64,000 nucleotides of DNA from Clostridiales bacterium Firm_14 (GTDB lineage: Bacteria > Bacillota > Clostridia > Saccharofermentanales > Saccharofermentanaceae). Location: the NCBI GenBank assembly GCA_001604135.1, contig LVAT01000008.1, positions 124,001 through 188,000 of the forward strand, read 5' to 3'. Shown here piece by piece: positions 1 to 7,684 of the stretch. The notes below the pieces were generated by a model. The model had not been told where the DNA came from and ran no database searches. It saw nothing but the letters and a program-made list of their open reading frames with translations. Position 1 is the first letter of the stretch. The number at the start of each line of letters is the position of its first letter. A program made the translations under genes and the position numbers.

Positions 1-1604
1 ACGGCAACAGCGTATTCAGCTTCGGCAACAACCGCGCGAGAATATCCGACCCCAACAAGGATAAGGTTAAGTTCTCCGACGTTGCCGGTTCTGTTGAAGA
101 GAAGGAAGAACTCCAGGAGATCGTTGATTTCTTGAAGAATCCTAAGAAGTATCAGCAGCTCGGAGCAAAGATCCCTAAGGGTGTTCTCCTTTACGGTGCA
201 CCGGGTACAGGTAAGACATTGCTTGCAAGAGCCGTAGCAGGTGAGGCAGGCGTTAAGTTCTTCTATATCTCAGGTTCCGACTTCGTCGAAATGCTCGTCG
301 GTGTCGGTGCTTCACGTGTAAGATCACTCTTCGCCGATGCCAAGAAGGAAGCTCCTTCGGTAGTATTCATCGACGAGATCGATGCTGTCGGCCGTAAGAG
401 AGGTGCAGGCCTCGGAGGCGGACAGGATGAGCGTGAGCAGACATTGAACCAGATCCTTGTTGAGATGGACGGCTTCGATGTTAACTCCAACGTAATCGTC
501 ATGGCAGCTACGAACCGTGTAGACGTTCTTGACCCCGCACTTCTCCGTCCGGGCCGTTTTGACAGACGTATCATGGTCAACATGCCTGACGCTGATGAGC
601 GTGAAGCTATCCTTAAGATCCATGCAAGAAAGAAGCCCCTCGCAAAGGACGTTGATCTCCACGAGGTTGCTCTTTCAACTGTAGGATTTACGGGAGCTGA
701 CTTGGAGAACCTTCTTAACGAAGCAGCTCTCATGACAGCACGTCATAATAAAAAAGAGATCACAATGCAGGAGATCACTGATGCTACTTTCAGAGTTCAG
801 ATGGGTCCCCAGAAGAATTCCAAGAAGCTCAGCGACAAGGTTAAGCGCCTTACTGCTTACCACGAAGCAGGTCACGCAGTCGTTCTCCGTGCTACATCAG
901 AGTTCGAGAAGGTTGACCGTGTAACGATCATTCCTGCAGGCAGAGCAGGCGGTTTTACTGCTTATAAGCCAATCGAAGATACTGACTTCTACACAGAGAA
1001 GATGCTCCTCGATACCATCAAGATGTCTTTGGGCGGCCGTGCCGCAGAAGAAGTATTCCTTGGCGAAGTATCCACAGGTGCTTCATCTGACCTGCAGCAG
1101 TGCAACAACATCGCGAAGAACATGATCAAGCGTTACGGTCTTTCCAAGAAGTTCCGCAACATGGTATTCGGCGATGAGAATGAGGAAGTCTTCTTAGGCT
1201 ACTCAATGGGTCAGGTCCAGAGCTATTCTGACCAGACTGCAGCTGCAATCGACGAAGAGATCAAGTACATCATCGATACATGCTATGCAGAAACAAAGAG
1301 GATCCTTATTGAGAAGAGCAACGTTGTTCAGGGTCTTGCTACAAGACTTATAGATAAGCTCACAGTAGACGGTCCTGACTTCGAGAAGATCTACGTAGCT
1401 AACGGCGATCTCGCAGCTGTCTATCCTCAGGATTATTCAGGCATCGACACAACACCTGCACCTGTTGCTCCTGTTGTCGAAACTGTAACTGAACCTGAAC
1501 CTGCTGATCCTGTCCAGCCTTCTTATGCTGATACAAGCATCAAGGATAAGCCGACAGTCGATCACAGCAGTGAAAACGAGATCGATCCCGGCCCGACCGA
1601 CTGA
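1..1604 (+). CDS. ftsH: ATP-dependent zinc metalloprotease FtsH, 5' truncated by window
   Basis: Membrane-anchored AAA+ protease that degrades unfolded membrane and short-lived regulatory proteins. The reading frame is open from base 3, and its first visible residues match the stretch just before the AAA domain, including the FSDVAG motif. The N-terminal membrane part is therefore outside the window, and the first in-window start-like codon (TTG at 132) is not the start. Walker A GAPGTGKT is at 195-218, Walker B FIDEID near 370, the second region of homology follows near 510-560, and the zinc-binding HEAGH is at 861-875. The C-terminal 60 or so residues are a Pro/Glu/Asp-rich tail that looks disordered. 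A terminator follows directly, so this is the last gene of its unit. Confidence 0.97.
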   Translation, partial: GNSVFSFGNNRARISDPNKDKVKFSDVAGSVEEKEELQEIVDFLKNPKKYQQLGAKIPKGVLLYGAPGTGKTLLARAVAGEAGVKFFYISGSDFVEMLVGVGASRVRSLFADAKKEAPSVVFIDEIDAVGRKRGAGLGGGQDEREQTLNQILVEMDGFDVNSNVIVMAATNRVDVLDPALLRPGRFDRRIMVNMPDADEREAILKIHARKKPLAKDVDLHEVALSTVGFTGADLENLLNEAALMTARHNKKEITMQEITDATFRVQMGPQKNSKKLSDKVKRLTAYHEAGHAVVLRATSEFEKVDRVTIIPAGRAGGFTAYKPIEDTDFYTEKMLLDTIKMSLGGRAAEEVFLGEVSTGASSDLQQCNNIAKNMIKRYGLSKKFRNMVFGDENEEVFLGYSMGQVQSYSDQTAAAIDEEIKYIIDTCYAETKRILIEKSNVVQGLATRLIDKLTVDGPDFEKIYVANGDLAAVYPQDYSGIDTTPAPVAPVVETVTEPEPADPVQPSYADTSIKDKPTVDHSSENEIDPGPTD

Positions 1605-1627
1605 TCGCTTAATCAAAACACAAAAGC

Positions 1628-1657
1628 AAGAGGTTGTCCATAAGGGCAACCTCTTTT
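1628..1657 (+). terminator. Rho-independent terminator after ftsH
   Basis: A 12-bp stem (AAGAGGTTGTCC paired with GGGCAACCTCTT, one G-T pair) with an ATAA loop, followed by T-rich sequence. It lies 24 bases after the ftsH stop. The stem is almost the same as that of the terminator at 3686-3717. Confidence 0.85.
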
Positions 1658-1799
1658 AAATATTTTTAGCACTTGAAAAAATATAATCGAACAATACTTA
1701 TTAAGTTGTTTTTACTCATGTTATACTAAAGATGTTTAAAAACCGGCTTTGATTGATTTTTCTATAAAAACTTTTTTGCTTAACAGAGGAGACAAATTT

Positions 1800-3651
1800 A
1801 TGACCAGGACCGTATCGAGGATTGCGGCAGTTTTACTGTCGCTAGTAATTGTTTTTGCTTTATTTCCGGGTTTGAAGATTAATGCTGCAGAAATAGTAGA
1901 TCAAGGTGTATGTGGTGACAATGGCAGCAACGTAACTTGGACATTAGATAATCAGGGCACGTTGACTATATCCGGCACAGGAGCTGTGAGAGACTACACA
2001 ACAGCTAGTACAAGCAAATCACCTTTTTTTTCAACATACCGCTATTTCTAAAGTGGTGATAGAAAATGGGGTTACTCATATTGGCAGTTATTTCTTTTAT
2101 ATGTGTTCAAACATTATCGAAGTTTCAATACCTAACACTGTAACTTCGATAGGCAAAGCTGCTTTTGATAGATGTGCTAAGCTAGCCAGCATAAGTATTC
2201 CTGATAGCGTGACATCTATTGGCGAATATGCATTTGAAGGTAATTCAAGCCTTATGAGCGTTAAATTATCTAATAATTTAACATCTATTGCTGCTAATAC
2301 TTTTGTTAATTGTTCAAAACTTAAGTCCTTAACAATACCTGAGAGTGTAACTTCTATTGGTAGATATGCTTTTTATTGTTGCGGTTTTACCAGCATAATA
2401 ATACCTGAAAGCGTACAAACATTAGGCGACGGTGTTTTTAGCGGATGTAGTAATCTTACAACCCTTATAGTCAGTCAAGAACTATATGAGAACTACCCGA
2501 ATGTGATCAATACCGTTGAGCAAAAATCGATCCAAGTCACTTATGATGCCACATACACAACAAGTACCTCTGGAGGATCGATCTCAGGCGATGCAAAAAC
2601 TAATGGAACGAATGAGATAACTGTTAAACCTGATGAGAATTATGTTGTTGATAAAATTGTTTTTTCTGTCAAGGATAAAAACGGTGCCGATGTAATCCAA
2701 ACATTAACACCTACCAACGGAAAATACATTATGCCTACTTATGATTTCAAGAATTGGACCGGCGACTGCAAGGTAACCGCATCTTTTAAATTGGCCGAAT
2801 ATACGGTCGTTTTCAAAGACTCAGATGATAAAGAACTACAGTCAACCAATGTGACAGCCGGATCGATGCCTTCCTATACCGGAGCAATTCCTACCCGGAA
2901 ATCAGATAATCCGAGTTATTACTATGAGTTCAATGGATGGGCGCCTGCCATTACAAAAGTAACAGGACCTCAGACATATACTGCTCAGTTTATAAAGAAA
3001 GATGTCGAGTTTAAGGTAACTTTTAATGATCTTGACGGAATTGAGCTCCAGTCAGGAAATGTTAAGTATGGCGGCGTTCCCGTATATTCCGGAAAGACAC
3101 CTGAAAAGGCAGAATCTGAGACTTCTACATTTGTTTTTGACGGTTGGACTGACGGAGCGAATATTTACACTTTAACCGGCGGCCTTCCTGAAATAACAGC
3201 TGCAGTAACATTTACACCTGTCTTTAAAGAAATCATCAAGCCTGTTTATACTGTCGGCGAAGTAAAAGGTGACGGTATAAATTCTGATATCGTTATTGAT
3301 GTTCACAGAAACGTAGATGATGAGAACTGTATCGACTACTTCAGTAGCGCAACAATCGATGGCACTGAAATGAAGGTCAATGACCAGTACACTGCGACAA
3401 AGGGCAGTACGATCATAACGATCAAGAAAGATTATCTGAGCACAATGACTGCAGGTGAACACGAGGTCAAGATCACATTCAGTGACGGCTCGATATCGAC
3501 CAAAGTAACGGTAGCAGCCAAGGCTAATACAAATGTGCCTGCTACAGGAGAATCAACAGCAGTTTCAACATATACCGGTCTGGCTTTGATCGTTGCTGCA
3601 TGTGTATGCGGCGCAGGATTTGTATATCTTAAGAAGCGCAAAGAAGCGTAA
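1800..3651 (+). pseudogene. BspA-like leucine-rich-repeat surface protein, frameshifted in a T8 run
   Basis: The gene starts at ATG 1800 behind a GAGGAG site, with a signal peptide (hydrophobic core about residues 10-24, cleavage near INA-AE). Frame 1 stops at 2049-2051. The continuation is open in another frame to 3651. Reading seven T instead of eight at 2024-2031 joins the frames into 616 residues and restores the family consensus (SPFFQHTAISKVVIENGV). After the junction come LRR_5 (BspA) repeats to about 2470, then two or three InlB/Flg_new-type repeats (FNGW, FDGW motifs), and a C-terminal VPATGE, hydrophobic helix and KKRK, a sortase-like or membrane anchor. Such proteins mediate surface adhesion. 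The shift may be a sequencing error, a true mutation or phase variation. Codon use is more A+T-rich than in ftsH. Confidence 0.78.
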
Positions 3652-3685
3652 AGCAGCATAATAAAGCGCAATTATTTTAAATTGT

Positions 3686-3717
3686 AAGAGGTTGCCCGCA
3701 TAGGACAACCTCTTTTA
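3686..3717 (+). terminator. Rho-independent terminator after the BspA-like gene
   Basis: Stem AAGAGGTTG with CAACCTCTT, extended by CCC/GGA, loop GCATA, then a TTTT run. It is a close copy of the ftsH terminator, differing mainly in the loop. Confidence 0.82.
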
Positions 3718-3735
3718 GTTTTATGTTCTCACCGA

Positions 3736-3763
3736 GAAGTAAAGCTTTGCGAAGCTTTACTTC
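3736..3763 (-). terminator. Perfect 12-bp hairpin at the end of the displaced prfC 3' end
   Basis: GAAGTAAAGCTT and AAGCTTTACTTC flank a TGCG loop. On the minus strand the hairpin overlaps the last codons and stop of the prfC remnant, so it may be that allele's original termination structure. No good T tract follows, so terminator function is uncertain. Confidence 0.4.
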
Positions 3764-3879
3764 GAATTAATATTTTCGAAACTGAGCTTAAATTTCTCGT
3801 TGTGATCTATTGCCCAGTCGACTGCCCATTCGGATTCGAAGAGAACAACCGGCTCGTCGTCTCTGTCAAAAACGAGGAG
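3757..3879 (-). pseudogene. prfC: Displaced second copy of the prfC 3' end (41 codons including stop)
   Basis: Read on the minus strand, this fragment encodes the last 40 residues of peptide chain release factor 3 and the same TAA stop as the intact prfC at 10091-11695. Aligned base by base with 10091-10213 I count 13 differences in 123 positions. All fall in third codon positions, and 12 are silent (the exception is Phe for Leu). Similarity stops sharply at 3879. It is therefore not a decayed duplicate but the end of another functional prfC allele, in direct orientation to the intact gene and separated from it by the bacteriocin island. Confidence 0.9.
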
Positions 3880-3940
3880 AACGGGTGTAATTATCAGCCC
3901 TAAATAATTCTTTTCAACCTTTTTTGTCCCCTGAAATTTT

Positions 3941-3976
3941 ACTTTATCCCTGGATTTTTTACTTTATCCCTGGATT
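3941..3976. repeat. Tandem 20-bp direct repeat near the left island edge
   Basis: The unit ACTTTATCCCTGGATTTTTT is followed directly by ACTTTATCCCTGGATTT, nearly two copies. The stretch 3880-4154 around it holds no convincing gene. It contains this repeat, a candidate promoter, and a strong ribosome-site-like GGAGGTG at 4071-4077 followed by only a two-codon frame (4085-4093). Confidence 0.7.
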
Positions 3977-4021
3977 TATCAAAATTTGTTGACCAGCAAA
4001 TGCCCCCGTGGTACTTTGTGG

Positions 4022-4049
4022 TTGATTATTGAATTGTTGGATATATATT
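4022..4049 (+). promoter_or_regulatory. Candidate promoter of the bacteriocin gene
   Basis: TTGATT, 16 bases, TATATT, about 105 bases before the bacteriocin start, in A+T-rich sequence where such matches are easily found by chance. Confidence 0.3.
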
Positions 4050-4154
4050 ATTTTTTCGACATTTGAATATGGAGGTGCAGACCAATGAATTAAATAGTCA
4101 TATCAGTTTTTTGTTTTAGTAGCATGGGTTCATAATGTTAATAGGAGAATTAAA

Positions 4155-4508
4155 ATGAAAAAAGGTATTAGAAAAAGTATAGTCTCAACTATTGCAATTA
4201 GCACTTTGATAGTTGCTACGATGGGAATTGGAATTGCGAGTGCAAAAACGGTGCATCCACATGGTGAAGATTATGATGAATGGACATATTATTCCAGTTT
4301 TAATCCTTTTCTATGGAAAAAGAGCAGTCATTCTAATTACTGGTCGATTGAGGATCATACATCTACAGCAGAAGTTGGTAATTATGGTAAAGTCAAAGCC
4401 TCTGCTAACGCGAGATGGACTTCCAAAGCTGTTGCTTATGGAGACGATGGCACGGCCAAAGCCTGGTACAATAATACATCGGATTTGGGTTCAGTCTTTG
4501 GTTTCTGA
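4155..4508 (+). CDS. Lactococcin-972-like bacteriocin precursor
   Basis: Secreted 117-residue precursor. ATG 4155 follows an AGGAG site at 4143-4147. Residues 1-30 form a Sec-type signal peptide (Lys/Arg N-terminus, hydrophobic core, cleavage after IASA). The mature 87 residues have the lactococcin-972 family pattern: a tryptophan near the start, SNYW followed by a histidine-bearing HTSTAEV strand, a central glycine, a KASANARWTSKAVA strand, and a closing AKAWYNN. Lactococcin 972 is an unmodified Sec-secreted bacteriocin that inhibits septum formation in sensitive cells by binding lipid II. The next two genes are the usual partners of this family, which supports the call. The mature part is longer than the 66 residues of lactococcin 972. 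Target range is unknown. Confidence 0.8.
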   Translation: MKKGIRKSIVSTIAISTLIVATMGIGIASAKTVHPHGEDYDEWTYYSSFNPFLWKKSSHSNYWSIEDHTSTAEVGNYGKVKASANARWTSKAVAYGDDGTAKAWYNNTSDLGSVFGF

Positions 4509-4534
4509 TACGAATTATTAGCAATTGAGTAATT

Positions 4535-6634
4535 ATGAAAGAAAACATATTACGGGTTTTGCTTTCTATATTCATTGTTTGTACTTTTTTTGCAGTTTAT
4601 CAGAATAGTGCTCAAAGCTATTCTGATACGATAATTGACGGACTAAGTCAATTCTCTGTAAAAAGTGATCTGACGGCAGATGAGGCTTCAAGACAAATAC
4701 TGTCTGAAGCTGATTCTGTCTGTTTTGATATACTCGTTGAAGACTATGAGATGATTAATGGCGAAGGTCATTCCGTGTTTTATAAGACGAATAACACAGA
4801 TGATTTTATCTCAATTGCAACCTCAAAGGGAAGTATTAGATTGGATCAGGATGAAAGCTTCTCGAACGCAATATATGGCAATAGTAATAAACAGTATCAG
4901 TTGTTAACTACATCTGATAGCAAGATGATAATTTTCCCCTTTGAAGAATTCTGCAAGAGAGGAAAAAATATTTCCGATTTTACATTGTATTGTAAGACTT
5001 CAGATAAGGAGATTGTATTTGCATCACTAAAACAGCTTGGTTTTGAGATAACCGGTTATACTGATATAACCGCTGTCGTCAGTACGAACAGTACGATCCA
5101 GATAGTTCCCGGACTGATATATTTGCTGGCTGTTCTTCTTTATACTCTTCATAATGCAAAAATGAGCACATTGATGAGAATGGACGGTTTCTCAATAATA
5201 GATATAACCGCAAGAGAGATTGCCGGACTGTTGCCCTGTGGGGTTATAGCTTTTCTGATCAGCTTCCTGTTTTCTGCTCTGTATGTGGGTCTTAAAGTCA
5301 GGATTTCAGTGATCGACTATTTCGTAAGCGGGCTGGGGATATTTAAGAATGCGTTATATATTTTTACATTGGCGATAATAATAAGGCTTGTATTCAATTA
5401 TTTTTTCTGCAAAGAGAAGTATATAAAGGGTGCTTTGCCAAGTAATATTATGTATTTCATGATATCGATTATCAAAACGCTGGCAATTGTTTTGATGATA
5501 ACGTCTATATCTGCTTTTGTCTCAGGCGTTTTTCTTCACAATATAGGAATATACCTGTCGTTAAAAAAATACTCAAACAAAATGGAAGGACTTGTATATT
5601 TCACTCAGATTAAAGGCGGTATTGAGCAATGTAATCTGAGCGAGGCAAGATTTGCCCCCAACCTTATGGATTTCTATTATGATGCTGTGAATAATTATGA
5701 TGCAATTGTATGTAATACGTATGATTATTGGCTTGATGATAATGAATTGCCCCTTTATATAGATAATGCTAAAGCCGGGTTTGGGCCATCGATTGAAGTG
5801 AATAATAATTATCTGAAAGAGAATGAAGTTTACGATCTCGAAGGGAACAGAATCTATGAAGAGTCTCTTGATCCGAATTGTCTGACGATTCTGATTCCTG
5901 ATGATTATCAGTGGGATGAACAGTTGCTTATAAGGTATAATGGTATAGATTACTATCCTGACCTGAAAGTTGTTTTTAAAGAATATGATTCACAACGGTC
6001 TCAATTGTATGTCTATCTGCCAGGAGGAATAGGAAATAATCAGGGAATAATATCACCTGCTCCTGCAATAAAAGTAGTTAATGATTATTCGCTGGAGAAA
6101 GATTGGCATTTAAAATATAATTTGCTCCTGAACATTTTATATGGAAGAACCATGTTCAGAACTCATACTGATAATCCTTCAGCAGAAATTGCTCCGTTAT
6201 TGAAAAAATATGACTGCCAGGACATCATAGACGGCATAGTTCCTCTTGAAACAGAACTTAATAAAAGAATCGAGAATTCCTGGAAAAGCGTATTGTCTTC
6301 TCTACTGATCCTTTCAGTATTAGTATTTGTAACAGCAGTTACGACTTCTTTTACATCAGATTTCTATTGCCGGAACCGAAGATATCTGATAGCTGCCAGG
6401 GCATTAGGCGGGTATTCATTTATCGGAACGTTCAGATTCCATGTTCTCGTGTTGTGTTTGGAATATTTAATTGTTTTTATTGTATCTGCAGTAACATCAT
6501 TTAACACCGATACGGTGTGGGTGACATTAACAATCACTCTGATCATTGTTGCGTCAGATCTTATAACTAACATTTTGAGATGCCGGCTTCAGCTTAAGAA
6601 AAATGTTTATCAGATATCCAAAGGAGAAATGTGA
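4535..6634 (+). CDS. Lactococcin-972-type bacteriocin-associated integral membrane protein (immunity/permease)
   Basis: A 699-residue membrane protein. It has one N-terminal helix (about residues 5-23), an external domain of some 160 residues, four helices between about 185 and 335, a second large external domain (about 340-580), and three more helices near 590-610, 634-655 and 660-685. This layout and the gene order fit the 'bacteriocin-associated integral membrane protein' family found beside lactococcin-972 homologues, and it resembles a permease of the MacB/FtsX type in outline. With the downstream ATPase it probably forms the ABC complex giving immunity, by removing or blocking the bacteriocin. 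Its ribosome site is weak, and it begins 26 bases after the bacteriocin stop. A role in export is less likely, because the bacteriocin has its own Sec signal. Confidence 0.7.
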   Translation: MKENILRVLLSIFIVCTFFAVYQNSAQSYSDTIIDGLSQFSVKSDLTADEASRQILSEADSVCFDILVEDYEMINGEGHSVFYKTNNTDDFISIATSKGSIRLDQDESFSNAIYGNSNKQYQLLTTSDSKMIIFPFEEFCKRGKNISDFTLYCKTSDKEIVFASLKQLGFEITGYTDITAVVSTNSTIQIVPGLIYLLAVLLYTLHNAKMSTLMRMDGFSIIDITAREIAGLLPCGVIAFLISFLFSALYVGLKVRISVIDYFVSGLGIFKNALYIFTLAIIIRLVFNYFFCKEKYIKGALPSNIMYFMISIIKTLAIVLMITSISAFVSGVFLHNIGIYLSLKKYSNKMEGLVYFTQIKGGIEQCNLSEARFAPNLMDFYYDAVNNYDAIVCNTYDYWLDDNELPLYIDNAKAGFGPSIEVNNNYLKENEVYDLEGNRIYEESLDPNCLTILIPDDYQWDEQLLIRYNGIDYYPDLKVVFKEYDSQRSQLYVYLPGGIGNNQGIISPAPAIKVVNDYSLEKDWHLKYNLLLNILYGRTMFRTHTDNPSAEIAPLLKKYDCQDIIDGIVPLETELNKRIENSWKSVLSSLLILSVLVFVTAVTTSFTSDFYCRNRRYLIAARALGGYSFIGTFRFHVLVLCLEYLIVFIVSAVTSFNTDTVWVTLTITLIIVASDLITNILRCRLQLKKNVYQISKGEM

Positions 6635-6635
6635 T

Positions 6636-7271
6636 ATGCCAATAGTGTCACTAAAAAATATCTACAAGAGTTTTAAGGATAAAGTGATATTTAAAGACTT
6701 TTCGCTTGATGTGGAAGAAGGCGAGTTTCTGTCAATTTCAGGTGCGAGCGGGAAAGGGAAGACAACACTGCTTAATATTATTGGTTTACTTGAGAAACCT
6801 GATTCAGGCGATGTGTTTTTGTTTGACACCAGGAACGAGAGTTTTGGAAGCAAGAAAGCAAGAGACATAAGAAGACACCGGTTGTCATACCTGTTTCAGA
6901 ACTACGGGCTTGTAGATAACGAGACTTGTAAGTTTAATCTTAATCTTGCATTGGAGTTCTCGGACTTGAACCGGGAGCAGAAGAAAAAAGCAATCTCAGA
7001 AGCTCTTACAAGTGTTGGGTTGGAAGGGTTTGATAACAGAAAAGTATTCTCCCTGTCAGGAGGAGAGCAACAAAGAATCGCACTTGCAAAAATAATACTT
7101 AAATCCCCTGAGCTGATTCTGGCTGATGAACCGACAGGCAGTCTTGATGCAGATAACAGGGATTATGTGTTATCAATCCTTAGGAAACTTAATGATGAGG
7201 GGAAGACTATAATAATGGTGACACATGATGTAAAGGTGGATTCATGCGCAAAGAAACATATTTGTTTATAG
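6636..7271 (+). CDS. ABC transporter ATP-binding protein, lactococcin-972 group
   Basis: A 211-residue ATPase. ATG 6636 was chosen because AAGGAG lies at 6621-6626 and the protein then starts with the usual PIVSLKNIYKSF; an earlier start at 6603 would sit inside the previous gene. Motifs in order: Walker A GASGKGKTT, Q-loop LFQNYGLV, signature LSGGEQQR, Walker B LILADEPTG and switch histidine MVTHD. It is of the MacB/LolD type that pairs with long membrane proteins with large external domains. It starts two bases after the membrane-protein stop and overlaps the next gene by 28 bases, so the three are translated as a unit. The C-terminus is short, ending soon after the H-loop. Confidence 0.85.
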   Translation: MPIVSLKNIYKSFKDKVIFKDFSLDVEEGEFLSISGASGKGKTTLLNIIGLLEKPDSGDVFLFDTRNESFGSKKARDIRRHRLSYLFQNYGLVDNETCKFNLNLALEFSDLNREQKKKAISEALTSVGLEGFDNRKVFSLSGGEQQRIALAKIILKSPELILADEPTGSLDADNRDYVLSILRKLNDEGKTIIMVTHDVKVDSCAKKHICL

Positions 7272-7684
7272 GCATTATAGTTTTTGCATTTTTAGCTTCG
7301 TTAGGATTTGTCTTTAACTATAAAATCATAATTGTCAGCGGAGAATCTATGAGACCAAAGTATAGTGATGGGCAGATTGTTTTGGCAGACAGGTCATTTA
7401 ACAAAGAAGATATCGAGGTCGGCGATATTGTAGTCTTCAATGATAATGGAAATACCTGTATCAAGCGTGTGCTCGCCAAAGAGGGCGATACTATTAAACA
7501 GTGTGGCGGAAAGCTCTACATTAATGATATTGTAGAAGCTCCTTATAACACAAGTTGGGAAACCGAATTTGAACTAATGGAAAATGAGCTGTATGTCTGC
7601 GGAGACAATTACAACAATAGTATAGACAGCCGTACGTACGGACCTATTAAACTCGACGATGTTGAATGTATTGTCTGCAAATGA
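7244..7684 (+). CDS. Type I signal peptidase (S26), island-encoded
   Basis: A 146-residue membrane protease that removes signal peptides after Sec export. One N-terminal membrane helix is followed by the catalytic serine (S35 in SGESM), the general-base lysine (K74 in CIKRV) and the late box GDNYNNSIDSRTYGP. It is short but has every catalytic element. It lies between the bacteriocin ATPase, which it overlaps by 28 bases, and a lipoprotein gene, which it overlaps by ATGA. A dedicated peptidase for the bacteriocin precursor is a reasonable inference, but it could also serve general secretion. Confidence 0.9.
   Translation: MRKETYLFIGIIVFAFLASLGFVFNYKIIIVSGESMRPKYSDGQIVLADRSFNKEDIEVGDIVVFNDNGNTCIKRVLAKEGDTIKQCGGKLYINDIVEAPYNTSWETEFELMENELYVCGDNYNNSIDSRTYGPIKLDDVECIVCK

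Noticed and set aside
4213-4521. 102-codon alternative frame over the bacteriocin gene
   Set aside because: Lacks a ribosome site; the overlapping frame has a signal peptide and family motifs.
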